This document shows, piece after piece, positions 35,095 to 45,219 of a stretch of DNA of 64,000 nt. The translations under genes and the position numbers were made by a program. Origin of the DNA: Telmatospirillum siberiense (GTDB lineage Bacteria > Pseudomonadota > Alphaproteobacteria > Rhodospirillales > Magnetospirillaceae). The notes under the pieces are model-generated. The model saw nothing but the letters and a program-made list of their open reading frames with translations, made no database searches and was not told where the DNA came from. The stretch is taken from assembly GCF_002845745.1 (NCBI RefSeq), contig NZ_PIUM01000034.1:1-64000 (forward strand), read 5' to 3'. Position 1 is the stretch's first letter; each line of letters begins with the position of its first letter.

Positions 35095-37881
35095 ATGAGC
35101 GCTGCCGAACCCCCTCGTCTTCTTCTGCCTGCCGTTTCCGCCCTGGTGGCCCACCCCGGTGGGGCTCAGTGGCTGAGCGCGGACGGCGAGATGGAAACCT
35201 TGAAAATCCCCGAGGCTATCCGCCGCTTGCGGGCGGCGCCCGTCATGCTGGTCCATCGACCGGCGGTGGCGGCGCGGCTGGCCATCAAGGGCGATCCCTT
35301 CCCCGCCTTCGATCTGCTGGAGCTCTTCGCTTTCGTGCGGCCCGCCACCTTCTGCGTGCCCACCGTTCGCGGCTTGGCCGATGCTCTCGACCTGCCGGTG
35401 CCCCACACGCACGAGGACGAGGTGGAAAGCCTGGCGCGGGCGGCCCGGCATCTGCTGGACGAACTGGTTCGCGCGACGCCTCTTCTGCATGCCGCAAAGC
35501 AGGCCGACGCGCGAGGGCTGGCCTGGGTTCTGGCCCGGGCCGGCTGGCCTTGGGCGAGCGCGGTGCTGGCGGCCCTGGGCGGTGCCCATGACCAGGGCCG
35601 CGGTGCGAGCGCGCTGCAGGTCTGGGACCGTTTGGGCGAGTGGAGCGATCATGCTCCCGAACCGCCCCCGGGCAATGTGCCGGTCGAGCCGGGCGAAGCC
35701 CGTCAACGACTGGCCGAAATTCTGGGACAGGGGGCCGAGCAGCGGCCTACCCAGGCCGATTACGCGTCCGCCGCCGCCCTGGCCTTTGCGCCCCGGCAGA
35801 TGGCGGGGGCGCCCAATCTGGTGTTGGCGGAGGCCGGGACCGGAACCGGCAAGACCCTGGGCTATATCGCGCCGGCCAGTCTGTGGGCCGAGAAGAACCT
35901 GGGACCGGTGTGGATCAGCACTTATACCCGCAATCTGCAACGCCAGTTGGATGGCGAACTGGGCCGGCTTTATCCGGACCCGGCGCTCAAGGCGCGGAAG
36001 GTGGTGATCCGCAAGGGCCGGGAAAACTATCTCTGCCTTCTCAATCTCGAAGAGGCGGTGCAGCGGTTCCGCGCCCGCAAGGACGGCGGCGGCGACGAAG
36101 CGGTCGCTTTGGCTCTGATGGCCCGATGGGTTCTGGCCAGCCGCGATGGCGACATGGTGGGAGGGGATCTGCCGGGCTGGCTGGTCGATCTTCTGGGCAA
36201 GCCGCGCACCATCGGTCTGGCCGACCGTCGCGGCGAATGCATCTATTCCGCTTGTCCGCATTTCCGCAAATGTTTCATTGAAAAGACCGTTCGGCGGGCC
36301 CGGCGGGCCGACATCGTGGTGGCCAACCACGCCCTGGTGATGATGCAGGCGGCGTTTGGCGGCCTGGACGACGGGGTTCTGCCGACCCGCTATGTCTTCG
36401 ACGAGGGCCACCATGTCTTCGAGGCGGCGGACAGCGGTTTTTCCGCCGATTTGTCGGGCATGGAGGCGGCCGAGTTGCGCCGTTGGCTGCTGGGCGCCGA
36501 GTCCGACGGGGCGCGCACCCGTGCCCGTGGCCTGAAACGGCGGTGCGAGGATCTGCTGGGGGGACAGCAGGCGGCCCTGACCGCCCTCGACGACGCATTG
36601 CAGGCCGCTCGTCAATTGCCGTCGACAGGGTGGCATCAGAGGCTGGCGGAAGGCCAGCCGCAGGGCGCCGCGGAAACTTTTCTGACCTTGCTTCGCCAGC
36701 AGGTCTATGCGCGCACCTCAGGCCCCGATTCGCCTTACAGCCTTGAATGCGATCCCAGGCCGCCCGTCGACGGCCTGATCGGCGCGGCCGAAGCCCTGTC
36801 GCAGGCTCTCGACCGTTTGGCCAAACCCTTGCGGGTGTTGTCCAAGGCGCTGGGGGATCTGCTCGATGACGAAGCCGCCGAATTGGAAACCGCCACCCGT
36901 GGGCGTATCGAAGCGATCATGCGGAGCATCGACCGGCGGGCTTTGACCCCGGCGGCGGCCTGGCGCGACATGCTGGGTGGACTGTCGGCCGAACCGCGAG
37001 AGGAATTCGTCGACTGGTTCGCCGTCGAGCGGATCGACGGCCGCGACATCGACATCGGTTTTTCGCGTCACTGGATCGATCCGACGATTCCCTTCGCCAA
37101 ATTCGTCGCCGCGCCGGCGCATGGCGTGCTGATCACCTCGGCGACCTTGCGTGACGGTACGGGGGAGACGGAAGCCGACTGGGATACGGCGGAACAGCGG
37201 ACCGGGGCGCATCATCTTCCGTTGCCGGCGGTGCGGGCGGCGGTCGCCTCGCCCTTCGACTATGTGGCCTGTACCCGGGTGCTGGTGATCACCGACGTGC
37301 GCAAGGACGATCTCGCCCAGGTCGCCGCCGCTTACCGCGAGCTGTTCAAGGCGGCCGGAGGCGGCGGCCTTGGCCTGTTTACCGCCGTCAGCCGCCTGAA
37401 GGAGGTCTGGAGACGGATCCGGGAACCGCTGGACGCCTGCGGGATCGACCTTCTGGCTCAGCATGTGGAGGGGATGGATACCAGCACCATCGTCGACATC
37501 TTCCGTGCGGAGGAAGATGCCTGCCTGCTGGGAACCGATGCCGTGCGTGACGGGGTAGATGTGCCGGGACGTTCGCTGCGGCTCATCGTCTTCGACAGGG
37601 TGCCCTGGCCGCGTCCCGACATCCTGCATAAGGCGCGCCGCGCCGCTTTTGGCGGCAAGGCCTATGACGACATGATCACCCGGCTTCGGCTGAAGCAGGC
37701 ATTCGGCCGTCTGATCCGCCGCTCCGGCGATGCCGGCCTGTTCGTCCTCCTCGATCCGATGATGCCGTCGCGTCTGGCCGGCGCCTTCCCGCCGGGTGTG
37801 GTGCCCGAACGGGTCGGCTTGGCCGAGGCGGTGGCGATCACAAAGGACTTCCTGGGACGGAACCAGGCGCAGGACGAGTGA
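35095..37881 (+). CDS. DinG/Rad3-family ATP-dependent DNA helicase
   Basis: An XPD-like superfamily 2 helicase of 928 residues. Walker A is AEAGTGTGKT (about residue 245). An iron-sulfur cluster site is suggested by four Cys (NYLC, GEC, SAC and KCF). The DEAH-type box reads DEGHHVFEAAD, preceded by VVANHALV. The C-terminal helicase motifs include LITSATLRDG, GTDAVRDGVDVPG and KQAFGRLIRRSGD. The ATG at 35095 (MSAAEPPRLLLPAVSALVA) is preferred; an upstream ATG at 35050 adds 15 residues. Role: probably repair of stalled forks or R-loops, as for DinG. Confidence 0.92.
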   Translation: MSAAEPPRLLLPAVSALVAHPGGAQWLSADGEMETLKIPEAIRRLRAAPVMLVHRPAVAARLAIKGDPFPAFDLLELFAFVRPATFCVPTVRGLADALDLPVPHTHEDEVESLARAARHLLDELVRATPLLHAAKQADARGLAWVLARAGWPWASAVLAALGGAHDQGRGASALQVWDRLGEWSDHAPEPPPGNVPVEPGEARQRLAEILGQGAEQRPTQADYASAAALAFAPRQMAGAPNLVLAEAGTGTGKTLGYIAPASLWAEKNLGPVWISTYTRNLQRQLDGELGRLYPDPALKARKVVIRKGRENYLCLLNLEEAVQRFRARKDGGGDEAVALALMARWVLASRDGDMVGGDLPGWLVDLLGKPRTIGLADRRGECIYSACPHFRKCFIEKTVRRARRADIVVANHALVMMQAAFGGLDDGVLPTRYVFDEGHHVFEAADSGFSADLSGMEAAELRRWLLGAESDGARTRARGLKRRCEDLLGGQQAALTALDDALQAARQLPSTGWHQRLAEGQPQGAAETFLTLLRQQVYARTSGPDSPYSLECDPRPPVDGLIGAAEALSQALDRLAKPLRVLSKALGDLLDDEAAELETATRGRIEAIMRSIDRRALTPAAAWRDMLGGLSAEPREEFVDWFAVERIDGRDIDIGFSRHWIDPTIPFAKFVAAPAHGVLITSATLRDGTGETEADWDTAEQRTGAHHLPLPAVRAAVASPFDYVACTRVLVITDVRKDDLAQVAAAYRELFKAAGGGGLGLFTAVSRLKEVWRRIREPLDACGIDLLAQHVEGMDTSTIVDIFRAEEDACLLGTDAVRDGVDVPGRSLRLIVFDRVPWPRPDILHKARRAAFGGKAYDDMITRLRLKQAFGRLIRRSGDAGLFVLLDPMMPSRLAGAFPPGVVPERVGLAEAVAITKDFLGRNQAQDE

Positions 37882-37891
37882 AACGGCCGAC

Positions 37892-38884
<993 letters not shown>

Positions 38885-38941
38885 AACGCTGCTCCTGGTG
38901 GAAAAGGGGGGAGAGCGGGTGATGTTGACAGACTTGGGCCC

Positions 38942-39250
38942 CATCGTTGGGAATTTTCCAAAGATGGGCGGGATTTGAGCGTGGCCGTGCCGGCCGCGCT
39001 GCTTCTCAACGACAACGGGCGGATCTATGACGCGGCGCTCGCCGGGGTCGGCTTGGCTTACGGCGTCGAGGCCCGCGCGGCGCCTTATCTGGCGTCCGGC
39101 GCCCTGGTGCGCGTCCTCGACGATTGGTGCCCGACCTATCCGGGCTTTTTCCTCTATTATCCGTCCCGCAGCCATTTACGGCCGGCGCTGCGGGCCCTGA
39201 TCGATTTCATCAGGGACAATGCGGCAGGCCATCCGTCAGTCCGACGGTGA
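38942..39250 (+). pseudogene. C-terminal remnant of a LysR-family regulator
   Basis: About 100 codons match only the end of a LysR substrate-binding domain: [18 protein letters not shown], then [46 protein letters not shown] and LRPALRALIDFIRD. The DNA-binding N-terminus and most of the sensor domain are absent; upstream sequence is the aldo/keto reductase start region. The remnant shares its last 41 bp with the 3' end of the GH31 gene. It is best read as a deleted regulator of the adjacent reductase. Confidence 0.82.
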
Positions 39251-41636
39251 GAACCCGCCAACCATCCCGGTATCCTTCGGCAAGGAGAACGCCTTGCTTC
39301 AGATGGATGGATCTGCTTTCCGAGCGCGGCAAAAGGACGTCGATCCGCGACGCCGTCGGGGGGACCTTCCCGGCGGCGGCGATATCGATGACGAGATCCC
39401 GGACGGACGTTTCGAGCGCGATGTCCCAGGTCCCATAAAGTCCCTGCCGGTAATCCCCGCCGTCGCCGTCGTCTTCGAAAATCGTCGTCGCGAAGCGTCC
39501 CGGCGCGGCGGGCGGAAATATGGCGAAGCCACGCTCGTCGGCCGGTTGGTTGAAGTGCTGCTCGGCGAGGTTGAGGGGCAGGATCGCGCCGGCCCGGACC
39601 AGCAGGGGCGGGCGATCCCAGGGGGCCGCCAATTCGATCTCCCGGCCGCCGACGAAATATTGGCCGGTCCAGTAATCGTACCAGTCGGCGCCGGCGGGCA
39701 GGTAGACCCGTCTCGACAGGACGCCCGGCTCCACCACCGGTGCGACCAGCAGGTTCGCCCCCAGCAGCATGTCGTCGTTTTCCTCGAAACATCTGGGATC
39801 GTCCGGAAAGTCGTGGAAGGTCGGACGGATCATCGGTTCGTAGCGGCTGTGTGAGCGCCACAACAGGTCGTAAAGATAGGGAACCAGACGGGCGCGGAAT
39901 TTGATCAGGTCGCGGATGAAAGGGGTGAGCGCCGGATACATCCAGGGTTCGTTGGCCGTTTGATCGTCGTTCCAGGAATGAATGGAGAAACGCGGGAGGA
40001 AAATGCCGAACTGCACCCAGCGCAGGAACAGTTCCGGATCGGGGCGGGGACCGGCGAATCCGCCGATGTCGTGGCCGAGGTTGGAGACGCCGGACAATGC
40101 CAGCCCGCAGCCCATGCGGACGTTGTATTTCAACGTTTCCCAGCTCGTGTAATTGTCACCCGACCAGGTCTGCACATAGCGCTGCATGCCGGCGGCGCCC
40201 GAGCGCGAGATCAGAAATGGCCGCTTGTCCGGCGCGTGGATCTCCTGGGCCCGCTTCGATGTCTGGAGCATCAGCAGGGTATGCAAGGGTTTGGCGTTGC
40301 GGGCCGGTTGGGCTGTGCCGAAACCGTCGATCAGCGCGTCGTCGCTCCAAATTTCGAATTCGTTGTTGTCGTTCCAGGTGGAGGCGATGCCGTAGTCGAG
40401 CAGCGCGTCCGTCACCCTGGAGCGCCACCAGGCGATGGTCTTGGGATTGGTGAAGTCGAGATAGGCGCCGGTCTCGTCCCAGAACTGTACTGCGGTCGGC
40501 GCGCCGTCTCGGCCGTGGACGAACAGTCCCTCCCGCTCGGCTTCCGCGAACCGGGGATGATCCTTGAGCAGGCATGGCTTGATGTTGGCGCACAGGCGGA
40601 CGCCGTGATCCAGATAGCGCTGGGCAAAACCTTGGGGATCCGGGAATTTGTCGCGGTTCCAGTGGAACACGTAGCGCTTTCCGGCGATCGAGGTGTAGCC
40701 CGACGACAGATGAAAGGATGTGCAGAGGATATCGTGCGTCCGGCAATTCTCCAGAAACTCTTCCATCCGCTCCTGGGCGTTCGGCGCGTCGGTATAGCTC
40801 ATGGTCGAGCCGGAATATCCCAGGCTCCATTTCGGCATGAAGGCAGGCCGGCCGGTCAGCCAGGTGAAGCGGCGCGTGATGTCGGCGGGCTCGGTTCCAC
40901 CGATCACGTAGTAGTCGAGATCGCCATGCTCGGCGATGAAATGGCGGTACAGCCCGTGATAATTGTCGAGTTCGCGGCCCATGTCGAAGGTGCAGTCGGC
41001 CAGCGTGTCGTAGAAGAAGCCCAGGGGAACCCGGCTGGCGCTTTTCCAGACCATGTAAAAGGGGATGTGCTTATAAAGCGGATCCGTGGTTCGCGCGCTG
41101 TATCCCATCGCATCGATATTGGTCATGCGATAGCTCTGGCCGCAGCGGTCGGCTGCGCCGGCCCGCTCGCCCAGGCCGAAATATTTTTCGTCGGTTTCAC
41201 GTTTCAGATAGTGGTACACGCGACGGTCCCACCAGCCGAAATTGTAGCTTTGCGTTTCCCTGTCCGCGGCGGCCGGGCGCCATGCTCCGTCGAGGAAACT
41301 TTCCCACCGGCAGAAGAATCCCTTCAAGACGATCGTGAGGCGCAGGCAGGCGGTGGACAGGATCAGCCGGTCGGGATGTTCGTCGACGGAGTAGGAAGGC
41401 AGCGTGAATCCGGAAAGGTCGAAGCGGTCCCGGCCTTCCGTCGGAACATCGTCTCCGCCGGGCGCGATGGCCCAGGTGCGCGGAAAGCGGAGTTCGGAAA
41501 ACGGCAGGACCATCACCCGGATGATGTCGTTCTCCAGCGGAAAGACATGCGCGGTATGCCCTTCGGCGCAGCTCAGCACGAGATGGTTGCCTGTCTTTTC
41601 CGTCAGCGAAAAAAGGGGGGCGGTGGCTAGGGTCAT
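39210..41636 (-). CDS. Glycoside hydrolase family 31 (alpha-glucosidase/alpha-xylosidase)
   Basis: An 808-residue GH31 enzyme. The nucleophile motif is STWNDNNEFE (WNDxNE type), the acid/base lies in TWSGDNYTSWE, and RPFLISRSGAAGMQRYVQTW and GHDIGGF are typical catalytic-barrel blocks. An N-terminal beta-sandwich (residues 1-240) and distal C-terminal beta domains are present. There is no signal peptide, so it acts on an imported alpha-linked sugar in the cytosol. It follows the MFS gene by 42 bp on the same strand, and both are probably controlled by the divergent LacI regulator. The exact glycoside cannot be assigned. Confidence 0.93.
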   Translation of the reverse strand: MTLATAPLFSLTEKTGNHLVLSCAEGHTAHVFPLENDIIRVMVLPFSELRFPRTWAIAPGGDDVPTEGRDRFDLSGFTLPSYSVDEHPDRLILSTACLRLTIVLKGFFCRWESFLDGAWRPAAADRETQSYNFGWWDRRVYHYLKRETDEKYFGLGERAGAADRCGQSYRMTNIDAMGYSARTTDPLYKHIPFYMVWKSASRVPLGFFYDTLADCTFDMGRELDNYHGLYRHFIAEHGDLDYYVIGGTEPADITRRFTWLTGRPAFMPKWSLGYSGSTMSYTDAPNAQERMEEFLENCRTHDILCTSFHLSSGYTSIAGKRYVFHWNRDKFPDPQGFAQRYLDHGVRLCANIKPCLLKDHPRFAEAEREGLFVHGRDGAPTAVQFWDETGAYLDFTNPKTIAWWRSRVTDALLDYGIASTWNDNNEFEIWSDDALIDGFGTAQPARNAKPLHTLLMLQTSKRAQEIHAPDKRPFLISRSGAAGMQRYVQTWSGDNYTSWETLKYNVRMGCGLALSGVSNLGHDIGGFAGPRPDPELFLRWVQFGIFLPRFSIHSWNDDQTANEPWMYPALTPFIRDLIKFRARLVPYLYDLLWRSHSRYEPMIRPTFHDFPDDPRCFEENDDMLLGANLLVAPVVEPGVLSRRVYLPAGADWYDYWTGQYFVGGREIELAAPWDRPPLLVRAGAILPLNLAEQHFNQPADERGFAIFPPAAPGRFATTIFEDDGDGGDYRQGLYGTWDIALETSVRDLVIDIAAAGKVPPTASRIDVLLPRSESRSIHLKQGVLLAEGYRDGWRVLTVGLTDGLPHCP

Positions 41637-41678
41637 CTTGAATGTCGTTCCTGTTTTTCGGTGGGCTGGCGTCGGTTT

Positions 41679-42962
41679 TCAGGCCTTCTCGGCCACGGCG
41701 GTATCTTCGACGACGAGATTGCCGAGCAGCGTGATGGCAATGCAGGCCCCCAGCAGATCGAACACCGTCAGGCAGACGAACAGCGGATTGTAGCCGATGG
41801 TGTTGGCGAGCGCCCCGACGACCAGTGAAAAGCTCAATCCGCCGATCCACGAGGCCATGCCGGTCAGGCCGTTGGCCGTCGCCACTTCGTGACCGGGGAA
41901 GACGTCCGCGCTTAAGGTGTTGATCAATGCCGAGATGATCTGATGGGCGAAGCCGCCCACGCAAAACAGCGCGATGGCGGTGTAGGCGTCGGAGACCAGG
42001 CCGATACAGCCCGGGCCGATCATGCAGATCGCCCCGAAAACGATGCCGGCGAGGCGCGAGCGGACCAGATTCAGTTTGAAGTGCTTCATGAAGAAGGGGG
42101 ACAGATAACCGCCTAAAATCCCGCCCATGTCGGCGGCCAGGAACGGCAACCAGGCGAACATGGCGATTTCCTTGATGTTCATGCCCCTTTCCGTGGTCAG
42201 ATAAAGGGGAATCCAAAAGCTGAAGGTCTGCCAGGCCGGCTCGGCCAGGAAGCGCGGCAGGGCGATGCCCCAGAACCGTTTGGTGGAGAGGATTTCGCCG
42301 ATCTTCGGCTTCGGCCGGCTGCCGTCCGCCATCAAGACCGGCGGGGTCTGGCCGTTGACGATGTAATCCCGCTCGCCGTCGGTCAGCGCCGGATGATCTT
42401 TCGGCGAACGATAAAACAGCCACCACAAGGCGGCGAACAGGAAACCCAGCGCGCCGGTCACGAGGAATGCGGCCTTCCAGTTGTATTGGAGCTGGACGAA
42501 GATCACCAGGGGCGGGGCCAGCATGGCTCCCAGGGAGGTGCCGGCGTTGAAATAGCCGACCGCCACCGACCGTTCCTTGTTCGGAAACCATTCCGCCACG
42601 GCCTTGATGCCGGCGGGGATGGCCGCCGCTTCGCTGATTCCCAGGAGGCCTCGGAAAAAGGCCAGCGACATCCATCCGGTGGCGAAACCATGGAAGCAAC
42701 TGGCGATTGACCAGAACACGGCGAACAAGGCGAATCCGGCCTTCAATCCCAGAAAATCGAGGATGTAGCCGCAAACCGGCTGCATAACCGTGTAGGCCAG
42801 CTGAAAGGCCCCAACCACATAGGAATATTCCTGCGTCGAGAAATTGAGCTCGGTTTTCAGGGTCGGCGCCATGACGCCCAGGGAGTTGCGGGCCAGATAG
42901 TTGATGATGGTGCCAAGGCAAATGAGCCCGATGATCCACCACCGGAGTCCTGAAATTTTCAT
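41679..42962 (-). CDS. MFS transporter, anion:cation symporter (hexuronate/glucarate-like) family
   Basis: A 427-residue, 12-TM permease. The N-terminal MKISGLRWWIIGLICLGTIINYLARNSLGVMAP and FRGLLGISEAAAIPAGIKAVAEWFP are characteristic of the ACS family (ExuT, GudP). The large cytosolic loop between TM6 and TM7 is present (SPKDHPALTDGERDYI). It precedes the GH31 gene and faces the LacI gene across 209 bp containing a palindromic operator. The likely substrate is a sugar or uronide cleaved by the GH31 enzyme; the specific compound is not deducible. Confidence 0.92.
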   Translation of the reverse strand: MKISGLRWWIIGLICLGTIINYLARNSLGVMAPTLKTELNFSTQEYSYVVGAFQLAYTVMQPVCGYILDFLGLKAGFALFAVFWSIASCFHGFATGWMSLAFFRGLLGISEAAAIPAGIKAVAEWFPNKERSVAVGYFNAGTSLGAMLAPPLVIFVQLQYNWKAAFLVTGALGFLFAALWWLFYRSPKDHPALTDGERDYIVNGQTPPVLMADGSRPKPKIGEILSTKRFWGIALPRFLAEPAWQTFSFWIPLYLTTERGMNIKEIAMFAWLPFLAADMGGILGGYLSPFFMKHFKLNLVRSRLAGIVFGAICMIGPGCIGLVSDAYTAIALFCVGGFAHQIISALINTLSADVFPGHEVATANGLTGMASWIGGLSFSLVVGALANTIGYNPLFVCLTVFDLLGACIAITLLGNLVVEDTAVAEKA

Positions 42963-43040
42963 CGTTTCCTCGTCTTGTCGTTGTGTCGACAGCCGCTGGT
43001 CGATAGTCGGCTATCGGGGCCTGACGCTTCGGAAAGTATC

Positions 43041-43058
43041 TTGGCAAACGTTTGCCAA
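43041..43058. promoter_or_regulatory. Perfect 18-bp LacI-type operator
   Basis: TTGGCAAACGTTTGCCAA is an exact palindrome with a central CG and AAACGTTT core, the form typical for LacI/GalR-family operators. It lies 79 bp upstream of the MFS ATG and 114 bp upstream of the lacI-type start, between the divergent genes, so it can control both. Confidence 0.85.
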
Positions 43059-43171
43059 AGCTGTCAATGGGCCGATATCGGGAAAGTCGCCATCCAGTCC
43101 TGGCGTCTTGCCGGTATCGCGGTTTATTCAATAATCGGTGATAAGGCGCATGACGCCCTGTAACGACATGG

Positions 43172-44212
43172 ATGAAAGTTGACGGGCTGATGACAGGTGT
43201 CAGGCGAAAGAGCGGGAGCGTCCCGGTGTCGTTGGCTACCGTCGCTGCGGCGGCCGAGGTGTCGATTTCGACCGTCTCGCGCATCGTCAACGGACAAACC
43301 CATCGCGCCTCGCGGGAAACGATCGAACGCGTGCGCGGGGCGATCGAAACCCTGGGCTATCGCCCCAACCAGCTTGGCCGGGCGCTGAAGCGCGGCGAAA
43401 GCAGGGTGGTGGCCATGTTGACGGCCAATCTCAATAATCCGGTGATGGCCACGGTCGCCTCTTCGGCGGAAGCGGCATTGCGCGCCGCCGGCTATGTGAT
43501 GATCCTCTGCGACACCCATGACCGGCCGGAGTTGCAGGACGAATATCTGAAAGCCATGCGTTCGCAGGCGGTGCAGGGCTATATCCTGGTGACCAACGTG
43601 AAAAGTCCCGGCCTCGCCGAGTTCGTCGCGCGCGGCGAGCCGGCCGTCTTCGCCTGTCGCCGCAATCCTTATGCGTCCGGGGCCTTCGTCGGTATTGATA
43701 ATGTCGGGGCGGGGGCCGACGCCGCGGATTATCTGTGGTCGCGGGGCTGTCGCGAGCCGGCCGTGCTCTTTCCCGCCCAATCGTCATCCACCATAGAGGA
43801 TCGTCTGGCCGGCTTCTCCATGCGTCTGTTGGAACTTGGCGGGCGGTGTTCGAAGGCCGAGGCTCCGGGATTGTCCCATCTCGACGTCGGTTACGAGGCG
43901 GCCCGCAGTCTTCTGGACAGGGCGTCGCTGCCGCAGGGCGTGATGTGTCTCAGCGATCAGATCGCCTATGGAGCCCACCGTCTTTTTTTCGAGCGGGGTC
44001 TCCGGGTGCCGGACGATTGCGTCATGGTCAGCATCGACGGCAGCACCCTCAGTTCATGGCTGGCGCCATGGCTGACCTCCGTCAGGGTGCCGTACCACGA
44101 ATTCGGCAGGCATATCGTCGATCTTCTCGGGGAAATCTGGCGGGGAGAGGCATCCGGCGAGCGGATTCTGCCTCACGCCTTCCAGTCGGATGTGTCATCC
44201 GACTTTGAATAA
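43172..44212 (+). CDS. LacI-family transcriptional regulator
   Basis: A 346-residue repressor. The helix-turn-helix and hinge are at about residues 20-68 (VSLATVAAAAEVSISTVSRIVNG and YRPNQLGRALKRGESRVV), followed by a periplasmic-binding-protein-like effector domain with DNVGAGADAADYLWSRGCR and CLSDQIAYGAHRLFFERG. It probably binds the palindrome at 43041-43058 and represses the GH31/MFS operon until a sugar ligand is present. ATG codons at 43172 and 43190 are both possible starts. Confidence 0.93.
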   Translation: MKVDGLMTGVRRKSGSVPVSLATVAAAAEVSISTVSRIVNGQTHRASRETIERVRGAIETLGYRPNQLGRALKRGESRVVAMLTANLNNPVMATVASSAEAALRAAGYVMILCDTHDRPELQDEYLKAMRSQAVQGYILVTNVKSPGLAEFVARGEPAVFACRRNPYASGAFVGIDNVGAGADAADYLWSRGCREPAVLFPAQSSSTIEDRLAGFSMRLLELGGRCSKAEAPGLSHLDVGYEAARSLLDRASLPQGVMCLSDQIAYGAHRLFFERGLRVPDDCVMVSIDGSTLSSWLAPWLTSVRVPYHEFGRHIVDLLGEIWRGEASGERILPHAFQSDVSSDFE

Positions 44213-44215
44213 AGA

Positions 44216-44240
44216 CGACCGGGCGCAGGGCGCCCGGTCG
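44216..44240. other. Hairpin between convergent lacI-type and ompV genes
   Basis: CGACCGGGCG (44216-44225) pairs perfectly with CGCCCGGTCG (44231-44240) around CAGGG. There is no T-run on either side. Its position 3 bp after one stop and 10 bp from the other suggests a shared transcription end or mRNA 3'-end stabiliser. Confidence 0.55.
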
Positions 44241-44250
44241 TGGAGACTTA

Positions 44251-45081
44251 TCAGAAATGATAAGCGAGGCCGGCGCCCGTGAATACCTGTCCCTTGTCCT
44301 GGACGATCGGGCTGTCGGCGGCGTCGCCGACGAGTTCCGAGACTTTGGCGATGCCGAACAGCAGCCAATGGGGGCTGATCTGATAGGTGGCGTTGGCTCC
44401 GACGGAGATATCGTTGAGGCCTCCGTTCGCGGTGTAGGTGGACAAGCCGGAGTTACGGGATTGGGTCCCGGTGACACCGAAATACCGCTTCATGTGGTCG
44501 GAATCGGCGAAAGACAATTGCGGGCCCACCTTGACCATCCAATCGGTAGCCGGATGCAGGGCGTAAGTGACGCCCACCGAGCCCACCAGACCGTTGCCGC
44601 TATGGGTGACGGCTTGCAGGACTTTGGTGCGGACTTCGAAGCCTTGCCATTGGTAGGCAGCATACCCGCCCATCTGCAATGACCCCGAGATGTTGCCCAG
44701 CCCCTGGAGGTGGGGGTCGTCATTTTCATCTCGCCCACTGGTGTATCCGACAAGCAGACCAGCCCGGAAACCCCCGGATTTTACGATGTTGGCGCCAAGC
44801 CCCTCCGGCCCAATGGAGCCTAGTCCCGAGTAGGAAACCGAACCATAGGGAATCGGGGTGAAGTGATAGCGTTTGGCACCTTCGAAACGAGGTGCGTAAC
44901 CAGCGCCGAGACCCAATGTGACATTCCACGGGCCGCTTGATGGATGATCCGCATCGGTTGGCTGCTCAAGTTGCTGATCGAGGGTTTCCTCAGCCTTCAC
45001 CGAAGCTGCACCGATGCATAGACCAAGGGAGAGCACTGGGATGAGCATATGGCGATGGAAACAAGGAAAGGGAGATTGCAC
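44251..45081 (-). CDS. MipA/OmpV-family outer-membrane protein
   Basis: A beta-barrel protein of about 276 residues. A signal peptide core (MLIPVLSLGLCIGAASVKA) precedes the mature EETLDQQ. WNVTLGLGAGYAPRFEGAKRYHFTPIPYGSVSY is the hallmark MipA/OmpV start, and the protein ends in the outer-membrane C-terminal Phe (GAGLAYHF). The GTG at 45081 is chosen since GGAG lies 8 nt upstream and adds a His/Arg n-region; the ATG at 45048 is the alternative. MipA scaffolds murein synthesis in E. coli, but most family members are uncharacterised porin-like proteins. Confidence 0.9.
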   Translation of the reverse strand: MQSPFPCFHRHMLIPVLSLGLCIGAASVKAEETLDQQLEQPTDADHPSSGPWNVTLGLGAGYAPRFEGAKRYHFTPIPYGSVSYSGLGSIGPEGLGANIVKSGGFRAGLLVGYTSGRDENDDPHLQGLGNISGSLQMGGYAAYQWQGFEVRTKVLQAVTHSGNGLVGSVGVTYALHPATDWMVKVGPQLSFADSDHMKRYFGVTGTQSRNSGLSTYTANGGLNDISVGANATYQISPHWLLFGIAKVSELVGDAADSPIVQDKGQVFTGAGLAYHF

Positions 45082-45163
45082 TTCAATGACTCCGATGATA
45101 GGGACGCGGCAGCTTAGCACGAGAGTCTCGCGATGCGAGCCTTCGAGGGCTGCGGTTGTGGCA

Positions 45164-45192
45164 TGTCTGCGTTAAGTTTTATTAACGAGACA
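45164..45192. promoter_or_regulatory. Inverted repeat upstream of the ompV-type gene
   Basis: TGTCT-G-CGTTAA pairs with TTAACG-AGACA (one bulge, 6-nt loop GTTTTA) about 85 bp upstream of the OmpV start. It is AT-rich at the centre and could be an operator or the 3'-end hairpin of the S24 regulator transcript. Confidence 0.35.
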
Positions 45193-45219
45193 GGCTATTG
45201 GTTTGATGCTGGGAAGGGA

